The notes: a model not told the origin generated them from the letters alone. Shown: positions 7,405 through 15,697, counted from the first letter of the stretch. The stretch: 64,000 nucleotides of DNA from Pseudomonas rhodesiae (GCF_007858255.1 NZ_VFEU01000007.1:248001-312000), one strand, 5' to 3'. A program made the numbers and translations.

Positions 7405-8192
7405 GCCGGTTCGTCCTCGCCGGCGGCTGTGGACTTGGCCTCGGCCGAATCGGCGGCAGCGCCTTCGTCGGTGGGAGATGCGGCTGCGGCAGCGCTATCA
7501 CCACGCTGTTGCAGACCACGGCGCACGACGGGCGGCGCAAACTTCGAGCGGCGCATGCCTTCGAGCACGTCCTGCGGCAGTTCGCCGAACTTCTCCAATG
7601 CTGCCCGAGCTGCGGCGTTCTTGGCCGCGAAGTCGTCGCGGGTGCAGCCCGAGTAGCGGTATTGCTGGGCCAGGCTGAACAGGCTGCGCAGCGCGTGGGC
7701 ACCTTCGTTGAGCCAGCGCTCCAACGTCGAGCGATCGATCAGCGCGGTGTGGTGGGCGAGGATCAGCTTGCGCGCGATGTCGTCGTAGTCGGCCAGGAGA
7801 TAGACGGCGGCAAAGCCCAACTGCGCATTGACGAACAGCGGAAGCTTGACGGGCTGCACGTTGAGGTTCTCGCCCAGGGTCAACGCGGCGGGCACGCCGG
7901 CCAGGGCCTGGTCCACCTGGTCGCGCAGCGTCTGCAGCGTGGTCCTGGTCTGGTCGAGCTTGTCTTCGATGCGAAGCATCCACCAGTCGCTGTATGGGTC
8001 GTCCTGCTCCGAGCCGCGCTTCATCTTGTTCATGACGGCGATGTAGCCGTTCAGGCCGACGATGCCCGGTCGCCCCTCGGCGGCGGCGCGGCCATGCCAG
8101 ATGCGCGAGGCGTGGTGGGTGTGCAGCGTCAGCGACATCGCGCTGCGCAGGGAGCCGAGGTTGAGTTGCAATGGTTCGTTGCTGGTTGCCAT
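7401..8192 (-). CDS. PFL_4669-family (TIGR03761) ICE protein
   Basis: A 263-residue protein of the family I recognise as 'integrating conjugative element protein, PFL_4669 family', by its LTLHTHHASRIWHGR start, the GIVGLNGYIAVMNKMKRGSEQDDPYSDWWMLRIEDKL block and its place between the replication gene and DUF3158/ssb. The function is unknown. The family occurs only in this ICE class and is co-transcribed with ssb and topB, suggesting a role in element DNA metabolism. The C-terminal tail is alanine- and glutamate-rich. The ATG at 8192 is supported by GAGCGA upstream. Confidence 0.75.
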   Translation of the reverse strand: MATSNEPLQLNLGSLRSAMSLTLHTHHASRIWHGRAAAEGRPGIVGLNGYIAVMNKMKRGSEQDDPYSDWWMLRIEDKLDQTRTTLQTLRDQVDQALAGVPAALTLGENLNVQPVKLPLFVNAQLGFAAVYLLADYDDIARKLILAHHTALIDRSTLERWLNEGAHALRSLFSLAQQYRYSGCTRDDFAAKNAAARAALEKFGELPQDVLEGMRRSKFAPPVVRRGLQQRGDSAAAAASPTDEGAAADSAEAKSTAAGEDEPA

Positions 8193-8621
8193 GGTGATCG
8201 CTCGCTGGTGGACAGGGAGCCGCCAGCATCCGCATGCAGCGGAAGGCAGTCAGTCAACAAACCGAAATGAGCCGACCCCCGGTTCTGTGCGCGCTGGCGG
8301 CGCAGCGCGCAACGGTCCCCTGGGGACCGCTCCGCAGATGGGCACTCACATCGGCGTTCCCGTCCTCGGTTGTTGACGGTATGCGTGCTGCACCGCACGT
8401 CGCGCTGCCGTTCGACACGATCCTTCGCCGCGCAGCCGTCCCCAGGGGACCGTTCCGTTGAGCGCCATGGAGGTCTGCTTCATGGTCTTGCATGCGCTCT
8501 ACTCAGGTTTTGCGCAGCATGTCGCGCCGTCGCCCGGCGCTTCACCGCACAGCCGTCCCCAGGGGACCGTTTCTGCCGACCGCCATGGAGATCTACTTCA
8601 CGGCTTTGACAAGCCCTGTGC
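8193..8621. repeat. Intergenic repeat region with three CCCC(T/A)GGGG palindromes and a duplicated gene end
   Basis: This 430-bp gap holds palindromes at 8313-8329 (8-1-8, perfect), 8438-8450 and 8555-8567. The stretch from 8433 to about 8527 is an imperfect direct repeat of 8550 to about 8649. Each unit runs palindrome, GCCATGGAG, CTTCA-GG-TTTG, then CTCAGG-TTTGCGCAGCA-TCGCGC. In the right-hand unit the last part is the 3' end of the STY4528-type gene, so the left-hand unit carries a decayed copy of that gene end. No gene is evident. Confidence 0.7.
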
Positions 8622-9860
8622 TCAGGATTTGCGCAGCAGATCGCGCAGGCGCTCGATGTGCTGCCGGGCCACCTCGGGCGGCACGACGTTGCGCGGCGGC
8701 TCGGTTGGTGGCGCTCGCGCCGCCGATGGTGTTGGCGGTGCCGGGCCGGTCTGCTTGGCCCAGGCATTGAACTCGCCGCGCATGGCGCGCTGGATGATGC
8801 CGAACAGATAACCGGCGGGGTTGCGGATGCCATGCTTGCCGCACCGTGCGGCCCATTCGTCCAGCACGGCCTGCCGCAGGGCAGCGTCCACCTGCTGCAA
8901 CGCCATCTTGGCTCCGGCCTGCTGTTCCGCCTTCAGTTCCGCGAAGCGCTTGGGCCATTGCAGGTCGCCCAGCGCACGCGCCTGCGCGGTAGTACGTACT
9001 TCATCAATACGACTACTACGTACTGTACGGTCCTGCTTCGAATTCCGAAGAGCGCCGTCTGGCGCGGGTTTCGGCCCTGCTTCGGATTCCGAAGATGGGC
9101 GATCGCCATTCCGAAGAAGGCTCGCGGGCCCTTCTTCGGAATCGTGGACCGCATCCTCCTGTGGATAACTTTCGGAGGCGGTGATGCCCTGGTCGGCCAG
9201 GCGCTCGGCGAGCACTTGCAGCCGCGACGGCAAGGTGCGTCCGGACAGCATCGGGTCGTCCGCGATCTCCTGGAGGGTGTTGAGTCCCACCACCTGGACG
9301 GCCTTGGCCGAATGCCCCAGCGACTGGCTGACCAGGGCCAGGTAGTCGGCGTCGAGTTGCATCGCCTCGAACGGCGTCAGCGGTTCGTCGTGCAGGACGT
9401 AGAGGTTGCCGAGGATGCGACCGGTCTTGGGGTCGCGCCGTCGTCGCACGAGGCTCAGCCAGCGCGTCAGGCGCAGCAGCGTCAGCGCCCGCGCCACGGT
9501 CTCATGGGAGGCCTGGCCTGCGCAGGGCATCGACGCCAGCCAGGGGCGCAACTGCTCATAGGTGGGAAATGCCGTGACGCCATCGTCGTTGAGCATCAAT
9601 CGGAACACCTGCCAGGCGTTGCGCTCCAGCGGTGTCAGGCGGCGGTCGAGGAACAGCCGCCGCGGCACGCTCTCGTGCCGATTGCCACTGAACAGGAAGG
9701 CGTCGCCGGACGTAGGAGGCGTGGGCGTTGGAGCAGGCAGGGACGCGGGAGCGCCAGAGCTGGACTTGGGCGCGAGGTCCTTCAGCGCAGCGTCGAACAG
9801 GTCGGCGAGTGCGATGGGGCCAGGGCGCTGGGCTCGTGGGGCGGTGTCGTCCACGGCCAT
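8622..9860 (-). CDS. STY4528-family pathogenicity-island replication protein
   Basis: A 412-residue protein resembling the 'STY4528 family pathogenicity island replication protein' of ICEs. It has a proline/alanine-rich start and then a winged-helix-like region (FLDRRLTPLERNAWQVFRLML...SHETVARALTLLRLTRWLSLVRRRRD, about residues 70-150) like those of replication initiators. A variable linker and a helical C-terminal part (about 300-370, AGYLFGIIQRAMRGEFNAWA) follow. It starts 3 bases after the DUF2857 stop and is in the same operon. It is likely involved in ICE replication, which is inferred from family and position. Confidence 0.78.
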   Translation of the reverse strand: MAVDDTAPRAQRPGPIALADLFDAALKDLAPKSSSGAPASLPAPTPTPPTSGDAFLFSGNRHESVPRRLFLDRRLTPLERNAWQVFRLMLNDDGVTAFPTYEQLRPWLASMPCAGQASHETVARALTLLRLTRWLSLVRRRRDPKTGRILGNLYVLHDEPLTPFEAMQLDADYLALVSQSLGHSAKAVQVVGLNTLQEIADDPMLSGRTLPSRLQVLAERLADQGITASESYPQEDAVHDSEEGPASLLRNGDRPSSESEAGPKPAPDGALRNSKQDRTVRSSRIDEVRTTAQARALGDLQWPKRFAELKAEQQAGAKMALQQVDAALRQAVLDEWAARCGKHGIRNPAGYLFGIIQRAMRGEFNAWAKQTGPAPPTPSAARAPPTEPPRNVVPPEVARQHIERLRDLLRKS

Positions 9861-9863
9861 GGC

Positions 9864-10424
9864 CTAGCCCAATCCCTGATCGACCCAGTTCCTGATCGCG
9901 GCCCAGACCACCGAGAGCGGCAGCGACATGCCCTCGGCCAGGTCCATGGCCGCATCGAGAATCGAGGTCTCGTCCTCCAGATCGACGTTCCTGCTGCTGG
10001 TCACGGCTTTCCATTGCCGCCACAGTTCGGTGTCCTGGGTCTCGTCCAGGACGGGGTGGCGCCCCTTGCGCTTGGGCAGGCCGAGGATCTCCCGCCGCAG
10101 GGCGACTTCCTGATGGGTCAGGCCATAGAAGCGGCTGACCATCTCCGTGCTGGCCCCCAGCCGCAGCATGCGATCGACCGTGGCGATTTCCTTCTCCACG
10201 TCCTGTGCCTGGTTGAGCAGGCGCTGCAGCACTTCGCGGTTGACCGTGACCGAGCACCACGAGACGCTGGCGTTGGCCAGCACGCTGATCAGCGCGGGGT
10301 GCTTGAGCGCATCCAGCTCGGCCTCGCCGAAGCCCATGGCCTTGCAGCGGCGCAGTTGGCCGTTGCGAAGGTCATACAGCGCCTGGGCAATCACGGCCTG
10401 GTTGAGCGGATGCGATGTGGACAT
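9864..10424 (-). CDS. DUF2857 ICE protein
   Basis: A 186-residue helical protein matching the DUF2857 family of integrative elements. It has a central stretch typical of a DNA-binding or partner-binding helix pair (RFYGLTHQEVALRREILGLPKRKGRHPVL). The start at 10424 has GGGAGG five bases upstream. It sits 14 bases after parB and 3 bases before the replication gene. The function is not known. Context suggests plasmid-like maintenance or regulation of the excised element. Confidence 0.72.
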   Translation of the reverse strand: MSTSHPLNQAVIAQALYDLRNGQLRRCKAMGFGEAELDALKHPALISVLANASVSWCSVTVNREVLQRLLNQAQDVEKEIATVDRMLRLGASTEMVSRFYGLTHQEVALRREILGLPKRKGRHPVLDETQDTELWRQWKAVTSSRNVDLEDETSILDAAMDLAEGMSLPLSVVWAAIRNWVDQGLG

Positions 10425-10438
10425 GCGGCCTCCCTCGC

Positions 10439-12118
10439 TCACGTCCCGGGCGCCGTGGTGCCGGCTTCCAGGTCCAGCAGACGCCGGGCGAGGCGCAGCA
10501 GCCGAAAGAGCTTGACCAACGCCGTGTCGCTCAAGCGCCTTGCGCCGCTGCCATGGCCTTGGCTCTGGCCGTGCAACAGGGTCGGCAGGTCGGCGGCGAG
10601 CTGCGCGCCGTCCAGGCCCGCTTCGGCGACGGGCTGACCCGTCAGGGAAGTGAGCAGCGTCAGCACCGCGCGGCCGAGCGGCGACGGGGCTTGGCCGCGG
10701 GCGCGGCACGCAAACCCGATGCCATCGGCGCGATCCTCGATGCACTCGTCCAGGCCTGCCTCCCCGGCGATCTCGCGCGCGAACTGCGCGATGTGGATGC
10801 GCAGCCGATCGGGCGTGTCCAGGCCGGCGTCGATGTACCAGACGTCGGAGATCGGATAGAGTCCGCCGGCTTGCACCGGGATGGACTGCAGCACGCTCGC
10901 CGAGAAGTCGGGCGGCAGCGCATCGCCCAACTGGTCGGCGACCATGCGCTGGATCGATTGGAGCCGTTCTGTCGTCGGTGCTGGCGAGACGATGTGCTCG
11001 CGAAGCAGATCGCCCGGTGCGGCCGGCTGGCTTCCCGTGGCCGCTTCGCCAACCGCCGTGTCGTCGTGGCGCAAGGTGGGCTCGGACGCCGGAGGGCTGG
11101 CGGGTGGAGGACCGGCCGCCGCTGCAGGCGTGGCGATGGACGATGCTGCGCCCGGCGGAGTCGGCGTGCCGGCGGTGGGCGAAGGCAACGCCGGCTGCGC
11201 CGCAGGTGGCGTCGGGTCACTGACCAGCGCCCGGTGGCGGCTTTCCGATTCGGTCAGGTCCAGCGCCAGCACGTCGTAGCCGATGCCCAGCAGCTCGGAC
11301 ATCTGGCCGATCAGCTCGTCTTGCACGCGCTGCGGCGCGAACTCGTCGCCCTGCGTGTCGAACTGCGCCAGCACCTCCTGAAAGAAACTGTCGAAGTCCA
11401 GCGGCAGCGAACGGTCCTTGGCGTAGTGCTCCCAGGTGCGTTTGCAGGCCGTGCGCATGACCGACAGCCGCTCGACCTGGTGGCGCCCCAGGCCGCCATA
11501 GAGCACAGTGGGAATGGCGGGCAGCAGGTAGCGCACCGCGTCGGCCATGCGGGTGATGTGCGACCGCTGGACGGGGAAGCCATCGGCCGCCAGGCGGCGG
11601 GCCAGTTCCGACTGGCTCAGGGCGGCGCCGCTCTCCTGCTCGTAGAACTCCCGTGCTTTCTCGACGCCGAGCGCGCGCTCGATGAACGTGAGGCCGCCGC
11701 GCAGTTCGTTCTCGGCAAGATGCCCGGTCAGCGCGACGATTTCACCGCGCTCCGGCCATGGTCGGAACAGGCACGATATGCGGAAGAAGCGTTCTTCCTT
11801 GGTCTCCGACCAGAGTTCGCGCAGGATCGCCAGTCGCGTGTTGCCGCCGTTGCGGATGATGTAGTGGTCCTCGCCGGGCCTGCGCGTGATGGCCGGCGCC
11901 GCGTCCAGGCCGCGCTCGCGGATGGATGCCTTGATTTCCTCGTAAGCCGGGTTGCGCTTCATGCGCGGGTCATGGTCGTAGGGCCGCAACTGGTCCAGCG
12001 TCACGACCATGGGCGTGTCCGCGATCGGGTCGCTCAAGGCCGTAGCCGCTGGGCCGCTGCGCTCGAAGCCGGCCGCGAGCAGCTTGCCTGCCATGTCCTG
12101 CGAGGTCATGTCAGCCAT
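10439..12118 (-). CDS. parB: ParB-family partition protein of the ICE (PFGI-1 class)
   Basis: A 559-residue ParB-family protein. The N-terminal ParB/Srx nuclease-like domain (about residues 35-130: VVTLDQLRPYDHDPRMKRN...ERGLDAAPAITRRPGEDHYIIRNGGNTRLAIL) carries the GGNTR variant of the box II arginine motif. A helix-turn-helix follows (SQSELARRLAADGFPVQRSHITRMADAV), then a long alanine/proline-rich linker and a C-terminal domain. GAGGGG lies 8 bases before ATG 12118. The start overlaps the shi stop by 8 bases. It would bind a centromere-like site and partition or stabilise the excised element together with ParA. Confidence 0.88.
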   Translation of the reverse strand: MADMTSQDMAGKLLAAGFERSGPAATALSDPIADTPMVVTLDQLRPYDHDPRMKRNPAYEEIKASIRERGLDAAPAITRRPGEDHYIIRNGGNTRLAILRELWSETKEERFFRISCLFRPWPERGEIVALTGHLAENELRGGLTFIERALGVEKAREFYEQESGAALSQSELARRLAADGFPVQRSHITRMADAVRYLLPAIPTVLYGGLGRHQVERLSVMRTACKRTWEHYAKDRSLPLDFDSFFQEVLAQFDTQGDEFAPQRVQDELIGQMSELLGIGYDVLALDLTESESRHRALVSDPTPPAAQPALPSPTAGTPTPPGAASSIATPAAAAGPPPASPPASEPTLRHDDTAVGEAATGSQPAAPGDLLREHIVSPAPTTERLQSIQRMVADQLGDALPPDFSASVLQSIPVQAGGLYPISDVWYIDAGLDTPDRLRIHIAQFAREIAGEAGLDECIEDRADGIGFACRARGQAPSPLGRAVLTLLTSLTGQPVAEAGLDGAQLAADLPTLLHGQSQGHGSGARRLSDTALVKLFRLLRLARRLLDLEAGTTAPGT

Positions 12119-12380
12119 GGCCGCACCCCTCGCAGTCCCCACGACCGCCGGCCGGCGCCATGCGGGCCTCTCGCTCGGCGCGGCGGATCTGCGCACGGGC
12201 GTTCAATTCGGCCCGGTGGTCACTCGCTGTCGAACTCGTGTAGATCGCCGCGCAGCCGGCCTTGGTGAACTTGAGGTGCCCGCCCGGCGTGCGCTTGACG
12301 TGCCAGCCCTCACCGACCGCGAACTCGATCAGGGCGCGCAGCCGCTTGTGGCCGCGGGCCAGCTCATGTGCGTTCGCCAT
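12111..12380 (-). CDS. Small HicA-like protein between parA and parB (shi position)
   Basis: An 89-residue basic protein. The central segment FAVGEGWHVKRTPGGHLKFTKAG has the W-x-x-x-R-x-x-G-x-H-x-x-F pattern of HicA/YcfA small RNA-binding domains, with the histidine kept. The C-terminus is charged and ends CEGCGHG. Its start overlaps parA by 17 bases and its stop overlaps parB by 8, so all three are translationally coupled. The order parA-small gene-parB is as in ICEclc (shi). No HicB-like antitoxin is adjacent, so a toxin role is not supported. A role as an RNA-binding adaptor is speculation. Confidence 0.72.
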   Translation of the reverse strand: MANAHELARGHKRLRALIEFAVGEGWHVKRTPGGHLKFTKAGCAAIYTSSTASDHRAELNARAQIRRAEREARMAPAGGRGDCEGCGHG

Positions 12381-13239
12381 GGGGCCTCCCAGGATCAAGA
12401 GGTCGCTGCGGGCGGCCGGATACTTGAGCCAGTCGGTCCTGCCATTGCGGGAACAACTCGCTGGCGAGCGCGCGCATCGTGTCGAGCGCGGCAGGGGCGA
12501 CTCTGCCGGGCGGCTGGCGGTGCTCGACCCGATGCACCGGCAGGCCGCGCGTTGCGGCACGTGGATACGCTTCTATGGCCGGCACGTCGGTGGCGAGCAC
12601 GCGGATGCCGGCGCTGTCCTGGAACAGGTCGCGCAAGGCCTGCTGGATCAGCCGTGCGTTGGCGGACACCGGGTGGACGCGGTTGATGAGCAAGTGCAGC
12701 GGCGGCGGTTCGATGCCCAGGTGCCGGTACGGCGCAATGTCTTCGAGCAACTGCATGGTGCCGCGCCGCAGCTCGCGTGCCGCGAGGATCTCCGGCGTGA
12801 CGGGCGACAGCGCGAGATCGGAGGCGAGCACCGCCATCTCCAGCAGCACGGAACGCGCGCCCTGGGTGTCGATCAGCACCAGGTCGTAGAGGGGAGCAAG
12901 TGCTGGCAGCAGATGCCGCAACCGCAGGCGGCCATCCGGCGCATGCAGCAACAACGTGTTCAGCTCGCCCCGGTGGTCGTCGGACAGCACCAGGTCCAGG
13001 CCCGCGATGATCGTGCGGGACACGAGCTGGCCAAGGTCGCGCTCGTTGAAGGCCAACAGCTCATAGATGCCGCCCGGCGCGCGCTGGGTCAGTTCGTAGT
13101 AGGAGGACAAGGTGGGCTGCACGTCGAGATCGAGCAGCAGCACGCGCAGGCCCGCGTCCGCGGCGAGCCCGCCCAGGTTGGCGGCCGTCGTGGTCTTGCC
13201 GACGCCGCCCTTCGTTGAAATGATGGACACGACCTGCAT
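12364..13239 (-). CDS. parA: ParA-family partition ATPase of the ICE
   Basis: A 291-residue P-loop ATPase with a deviant Walker A (KGGVGKTT, residues 10-17), the D-x-D-x-Q-P motif after it (LLDLDVQPTLSSYY) and Walker B LVLIDTQG (about 118-125). The C-terminus after residue 230 is variable and rich in R and P. It has no N-terminal DNA-binding domain, so it is the short ParA/Soj-like type. It should work with the ParB protein to position or stabilise the element. The start at 13239 (MQVVSIISTKGG) is standard for the family. Confidence 0.92.
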   Translation of the reverse strand: MQVVSIISTKGGVGKTTTAANLGGLAADAGLRVLLLDLDVQPTLSSYYELTQRAPGGIYELLAFNERDLGQLVSRTIIAGLDLVLSDDHRGELNTLLLHAPDGRLRLRHLLPALAPLYDLVLIDTQGARSVLLEMAVLASDLALSPVTPEILAARELRRGTMQLLEDIAPYRHLGIEPPPLHLLINRVHPVSANARLIQQALRDLFQDSAGIRVLATDVPAIEAYPRAATRGLPVHRVEHRQPPGRVAPAALDTMRALASELFPQWQDRLAQVSGRPQRPLDPGRPHGERT

Positions 13240-13281
13240 GGCGCTCTCCGGCTGGGAATGGGAAGTCCGCGGGAGAGCGGG

Positions 13282-13494
13282 TCAGGTCCGGTGGTTGAGG
13301 CGCTCGGCGATCCACTGGTCGATTTCGATCGAATCCCAGCCGACAGCGCGCACGCCCAGGCGCAGCGCCTGAGGGAACTGGCGCTTCTTCATCAGGTTGT
13401 AGATGTGGGCGCGTTTGAAGCCGGACTTCGCTTCGACTTCATCGAGCCGCAGGATGCGGCGCTCGTTCGGCGGGAGTACAGGGGTCTGCGACAT
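13282..13494 (-). CDS. alpA: AlpA-family regulator
   Basis: A 70-residue MerR-like helix-turn-helix of the AlpA/phage excisionase-activator type (ILRLDEVEAKSGFKRAHIYNLMKKRQFPQALRLG...GWDSIEIDQWIAERL). I chose ATG 13494 because AGGAG lies 8 bases upstream, over the GTG at 13503. It heads the par genes, as in ICEclc, and probably regulates excision or the operon itself. Confidence 0.88.
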   Translation of the reverse strand: MSQTPVLPPNERRILRLDEVEAKSGFKRAHIYNLMKKRQFPQALRLGVRAVGWDSIEIDQWIAERLNHRT

Positions 13495-13567
13495 GGCGGT
13501 CACTCCTGAACGCTCGGTGGCGTTTGTTGGCGTGACCTCTATTCAATAGACCTGGCTGCGGAAAGAC

Positions 13568-13581
13568 ATTGCAAATGCAAT
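13568..13581. promoter_or_regulatory. ATTGCA-AA-TGCAAT dyad upstream of alpA
   Basis: A 6-2-6 inverted repeat in the 118-bp gap between the hypothetical gene and alpA, followed 9 bases on by a further half-site (ATTGCA at 13590-13595). A candidate operator for a regulator of the alpA-topB operon. The binding protein is unknown. Confidence 0.4.
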
Positions 13582-13612
13582 CTCCGCGATTGCACATACA
13601 AGCTGGATAACC

Positions 13613-14359
13613 TCATGCGCTTGCGCTACGAACGTACCTCTTAGCGTTGGCGAACTTTCCGTTTAAGGTGCGCTCAGTGATGCCCATGGTGCCGCCGTAG
13701 TGGGCGACCAATGCAGAGACAAGGGCCTCCTGCGTTTTGAAGCTGGAATAGGGCACGCCTGAAGGCGACTGGCTCAGCATCAGCGTCAACATCCCTCCAA
13801 TGATGTTGAGATAGGTCGTTTCCGCCCGTTCGCTGATCTCGCATTGCTTGGATGCCAACAGCACCGAGGATTGCTTGAGTAGCGTGTCGTGCTGCTCCTG
13901 CAGTTCTCGCATCTCACGTCGGGCTTGTTCAAGCGCGGCCTGAAGGGCCAGCCGCTCCACGAGGATCGCCTGTCCTGTTTCCATGGTGATGAAAGGATGC
14001 GCCATGCGTTCGCCACGGCTGAACAGAAATCCTGGCCGGTGCTCGGGATAGTGGGTGCGCATCCAGCGTTTTAGATCGACATGGCGAACAGTCAGATCCA
14101 GAGAATTGAGCAGGTTCGGATCATTGAGCGTGATCCCGTTCTTGCCGTAGGGCAGCTCTCCGTTGAGGATGCCGTCATAGATACGTTCCGAGTGCAGCCG
14201 GCACTCATTCCATCGAGGGCAGTTCAGCGACCGAGGCAGGACACGCGGTGACGCGATCGTGGCCAGGATCATCGGGAGATACCGCAGCAACCCAGCCCAT
14301 CGGATGGCCGCCTCGATGGGACGATAGAACACCTTTGATGTTGAAATGTCCTTGTGCAT
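13613..14359 (-). CDS. ICE-associated hypothetical protein with coiled coil
   Basis: A 248-residue protein that I do not recognise by function. The first part (residues 1-70) has a hydrophobic segment (AGLLRYLPMILATIA) and a cysteine-containing NCPRWNECRLHSERIYDGI stretch. Residues about 85-105 (DLTVRHVDLKRWMRTHYPEHRPGFLF) look like a small DNA-binding or winged helix. Residues about 130-165 form a strongly charged coiled coil. The C-terminal part (ALVAHYGGTMGITERTLNGKFANAKRYV) resembles a second helix-turn-helix. AAGGAGA lies 7 bases before ATG 14359. It is the first gene of the leftward operon, directly upstream of alpA. Confidence 0.65.
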   Translation of the reverse strand: MHKDISTSKVFYRPIEAAIRWAGLLRYLPMILATIASPRVLPRSLNCPRWNECRLHSERIYDGILNGELPYGKNGITLNDPNLLNSLDLTVRHVDLKRWMRTHYPEHRPGFLFSRGERMAHPFITMETGQAILVERLALQAALEQARREMRELQEQHDTLLKQSSVLLASKQCEISERAETTYLNIIGGMLTLMLSQSPSGVPYSSFKTQEALVSALVAHYGGTMGITERTLNGKFANAKRYVRSASA

Positions 14360-14809
14360 GTCTTCGTCTCCTTTCGGGTGCGCTACATCACCGGCTCCTT
14401 TCTTGCCCAAGGGCTGTTGTGTCGTTATGGCCTGCGACGGACGCTTGAGGCGATGCCCTAAGCGAAGGCGGAGGAGGCCATTGGCGTCCGCCGCAGGTGG
14501 CCTTGTCTTGCTTGATATGCAAGAATCGATCAGTTGCCGGCCCATCGAGCGATGAGGACGCAAGCTCGATATTGGCGCTCACGGTACCAGCGTCATAGGT
14601 GGCGCAAAGCCCATCAAGACCGATTTGGTATGGTCTGATATCCAGACGGTTCAAGACCAGCGAGTTGAAGCGTTCGACGCCCCTACGTCCAGTTGGGGAC
14701 TGGAAATCAGCGGTTAGTGATGCATCGCTCCACATGCTGATATATCGACAAAGTATCTGCCGCAGTACCAGTGACCCTGCCAGGTTGCCCCAGCACATAG
14801 GAGACGGAG
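14360..14809. other. Divergent promoter region between the ICE maintenance operon and the DUF305 gene
   Basis: About 450 bp between two divergent starts. The leftward operon promoter must lie here, but I cannot identify convincing -35/-10 elements. A minus-strand open frame (14388-14876) runs through but has no ribosome site or family resemblance. Confidence 0.45.
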
Positions 14810-15310
14810 ATGGCTGAACATTCCCATGAACATCAACATCACACATCCGGTCAGATGGGTAAGCACGGCCGACCATACGCCAAGTTCTGGGTGAACATGG
14901 TGTTGGGCCTCGTCGTCATGTACTTCGTAATGTTCAGCATGATCGACGGCGCCAGGGACTTCAGAAACAATCTCAACATGCTCTACATGGCGGTCACTAT
15001 GTGGGCGCCAATGGGCATCTTCATGCTAGCGACAATGCCCGGCATGTTTCCAAACCGGCGGCTCAATCTCGTGCTGTACGGCTTGTTTGCCGTTCTCACA
15101 CTCGGTTCTTTTGCCGCTACCCGTGCTCAAACCGGAATCGGCGATCGACAGTTCATCGCGTCTATGGTCCCGCACCATTCGGGAGCGATCCTCATGTGCC
15201 GCGAGGCGCAGCTCTCAGATCCGGAACTCGTCAACCTATGCCAAGCGATTTCCGATGGCCAGCGCGCGGAGATCGAGCAGATGAACCGGATTGCTGCACG
15301 CCTTCGTTGA
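14810..15310 (+). CDS. DUF305 membrane protein
   Basis: A 166-residue protein with a histidine-rich N-terminus (AEHSHEHQHHTSGQMGKHG), three hydrophobic segments (about 30-50, 58-80 and 88-108) and a C-terminal DUF305 domain. The domain has its typical FIASMVPHHSGAILMCREA motif, in which the two adjacent histidines are characteristic. GGAGACGGAG precedes the ATG. DUF305 proteins are frequent beside copper, silver and other metal-resistance genes and are often periplasmic. Here the domain is tethered to the membrane. A metal-binding role is inferred from the histidine/methionine content. It is the outermost gene of the element. Confidence 0.85.
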   Translation: MAEHSHEHQHHTSGQMGKHGRPYAKFWVNMVLGLVVMYFVMFSMIDGARDFRNNLNMLYMAVTMWAPMGIFMLATMPGMFPNRRLNLVLYGLFAVLTLGSFAATRAQTGIGDRQFIASMVPHHSGAILMCREAQLSDPELVNLCQAISDGQRAEIEQMNRIAARLR

Positions 15311-15600
15311 GGCTGGCTGCCACTACACTGGCGCCGCGTTGCGCTCCGGCGAAGTTAGCCGCAGCGATGTAAAGATGAGGACTTGCGGTGTTCCGATGCC
15401 GGCGGTTGTGTCCTACAGCCGTCCAGGTGCCAGGTAGTCCACGCGACACCACCCCGCGCTGCCTGCGGAGCGAGCGCAAGTCATGATCGTCGCAAGTTGG
15501 AGTTCGATAGCGAACCCGCTCAGCAGCTGGACGCATCAGGCGTAACGACGGGTGGATGGATCATCCTTGGACGCTGGTGGAAGTGGTTGGATGAACTTTG
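15311..15600. other. Non-coding end of the ICE
   Basis: About 290 bp with no supported gene, only short open frames, a small GGATGGATCATCC palindrome (15551-15563 region) and a GC-rich stretch. It leads to the outward promoter and the attachment site. Confidence 0.5.
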
Positions 15601-15629
15601 TTGCCGAGGGCGAAAAACAAGGCTATAAT
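15601..15629 (+). promoter_or_regulatory. Outward-facing sigma70-type promoter at the ICE end (Pcirc-like)
   Basis: TTGCCG (15601-15606), a 17-bp spacer and a perfect TATAAT (15624-15629), reading out of the element toward the attachment site. In ICEclc a constitutive outward promoter at the corresponding end drives the integrase only after circularisation. The same layout is seen here, but activity is inferred. Confidence 0.65.
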
Positions 15630-15697
15630 TGAGTTCTTCGCTGATCACCACAGTGGAGAAAGTGATTGGGAAACAGAGACTTAGCGCTCTAGTGCAT

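Noticed and set aside
8658..12268. Long plus-strand open frames (8658-10637 and 10415-12268)
   Set aside because: Antisense to the replication, DUF2857 and parB genes. Their translations are low-complexity R/A/G-rich with no family resemblance.
12111..12380. HicA toxin
   Set aside because: The fold may be HicA-like, but no HicB antitoxin is adjacent and the gene is embedded in a partition operon, so a toxin call is not supported.
14388..14876. Minus-strand open frame of 162 codons
   Set aside because: No ribosome site, no recognised motif, and it overlaps the start of the DUF305 gene and the promoter region of the maintenance operon.
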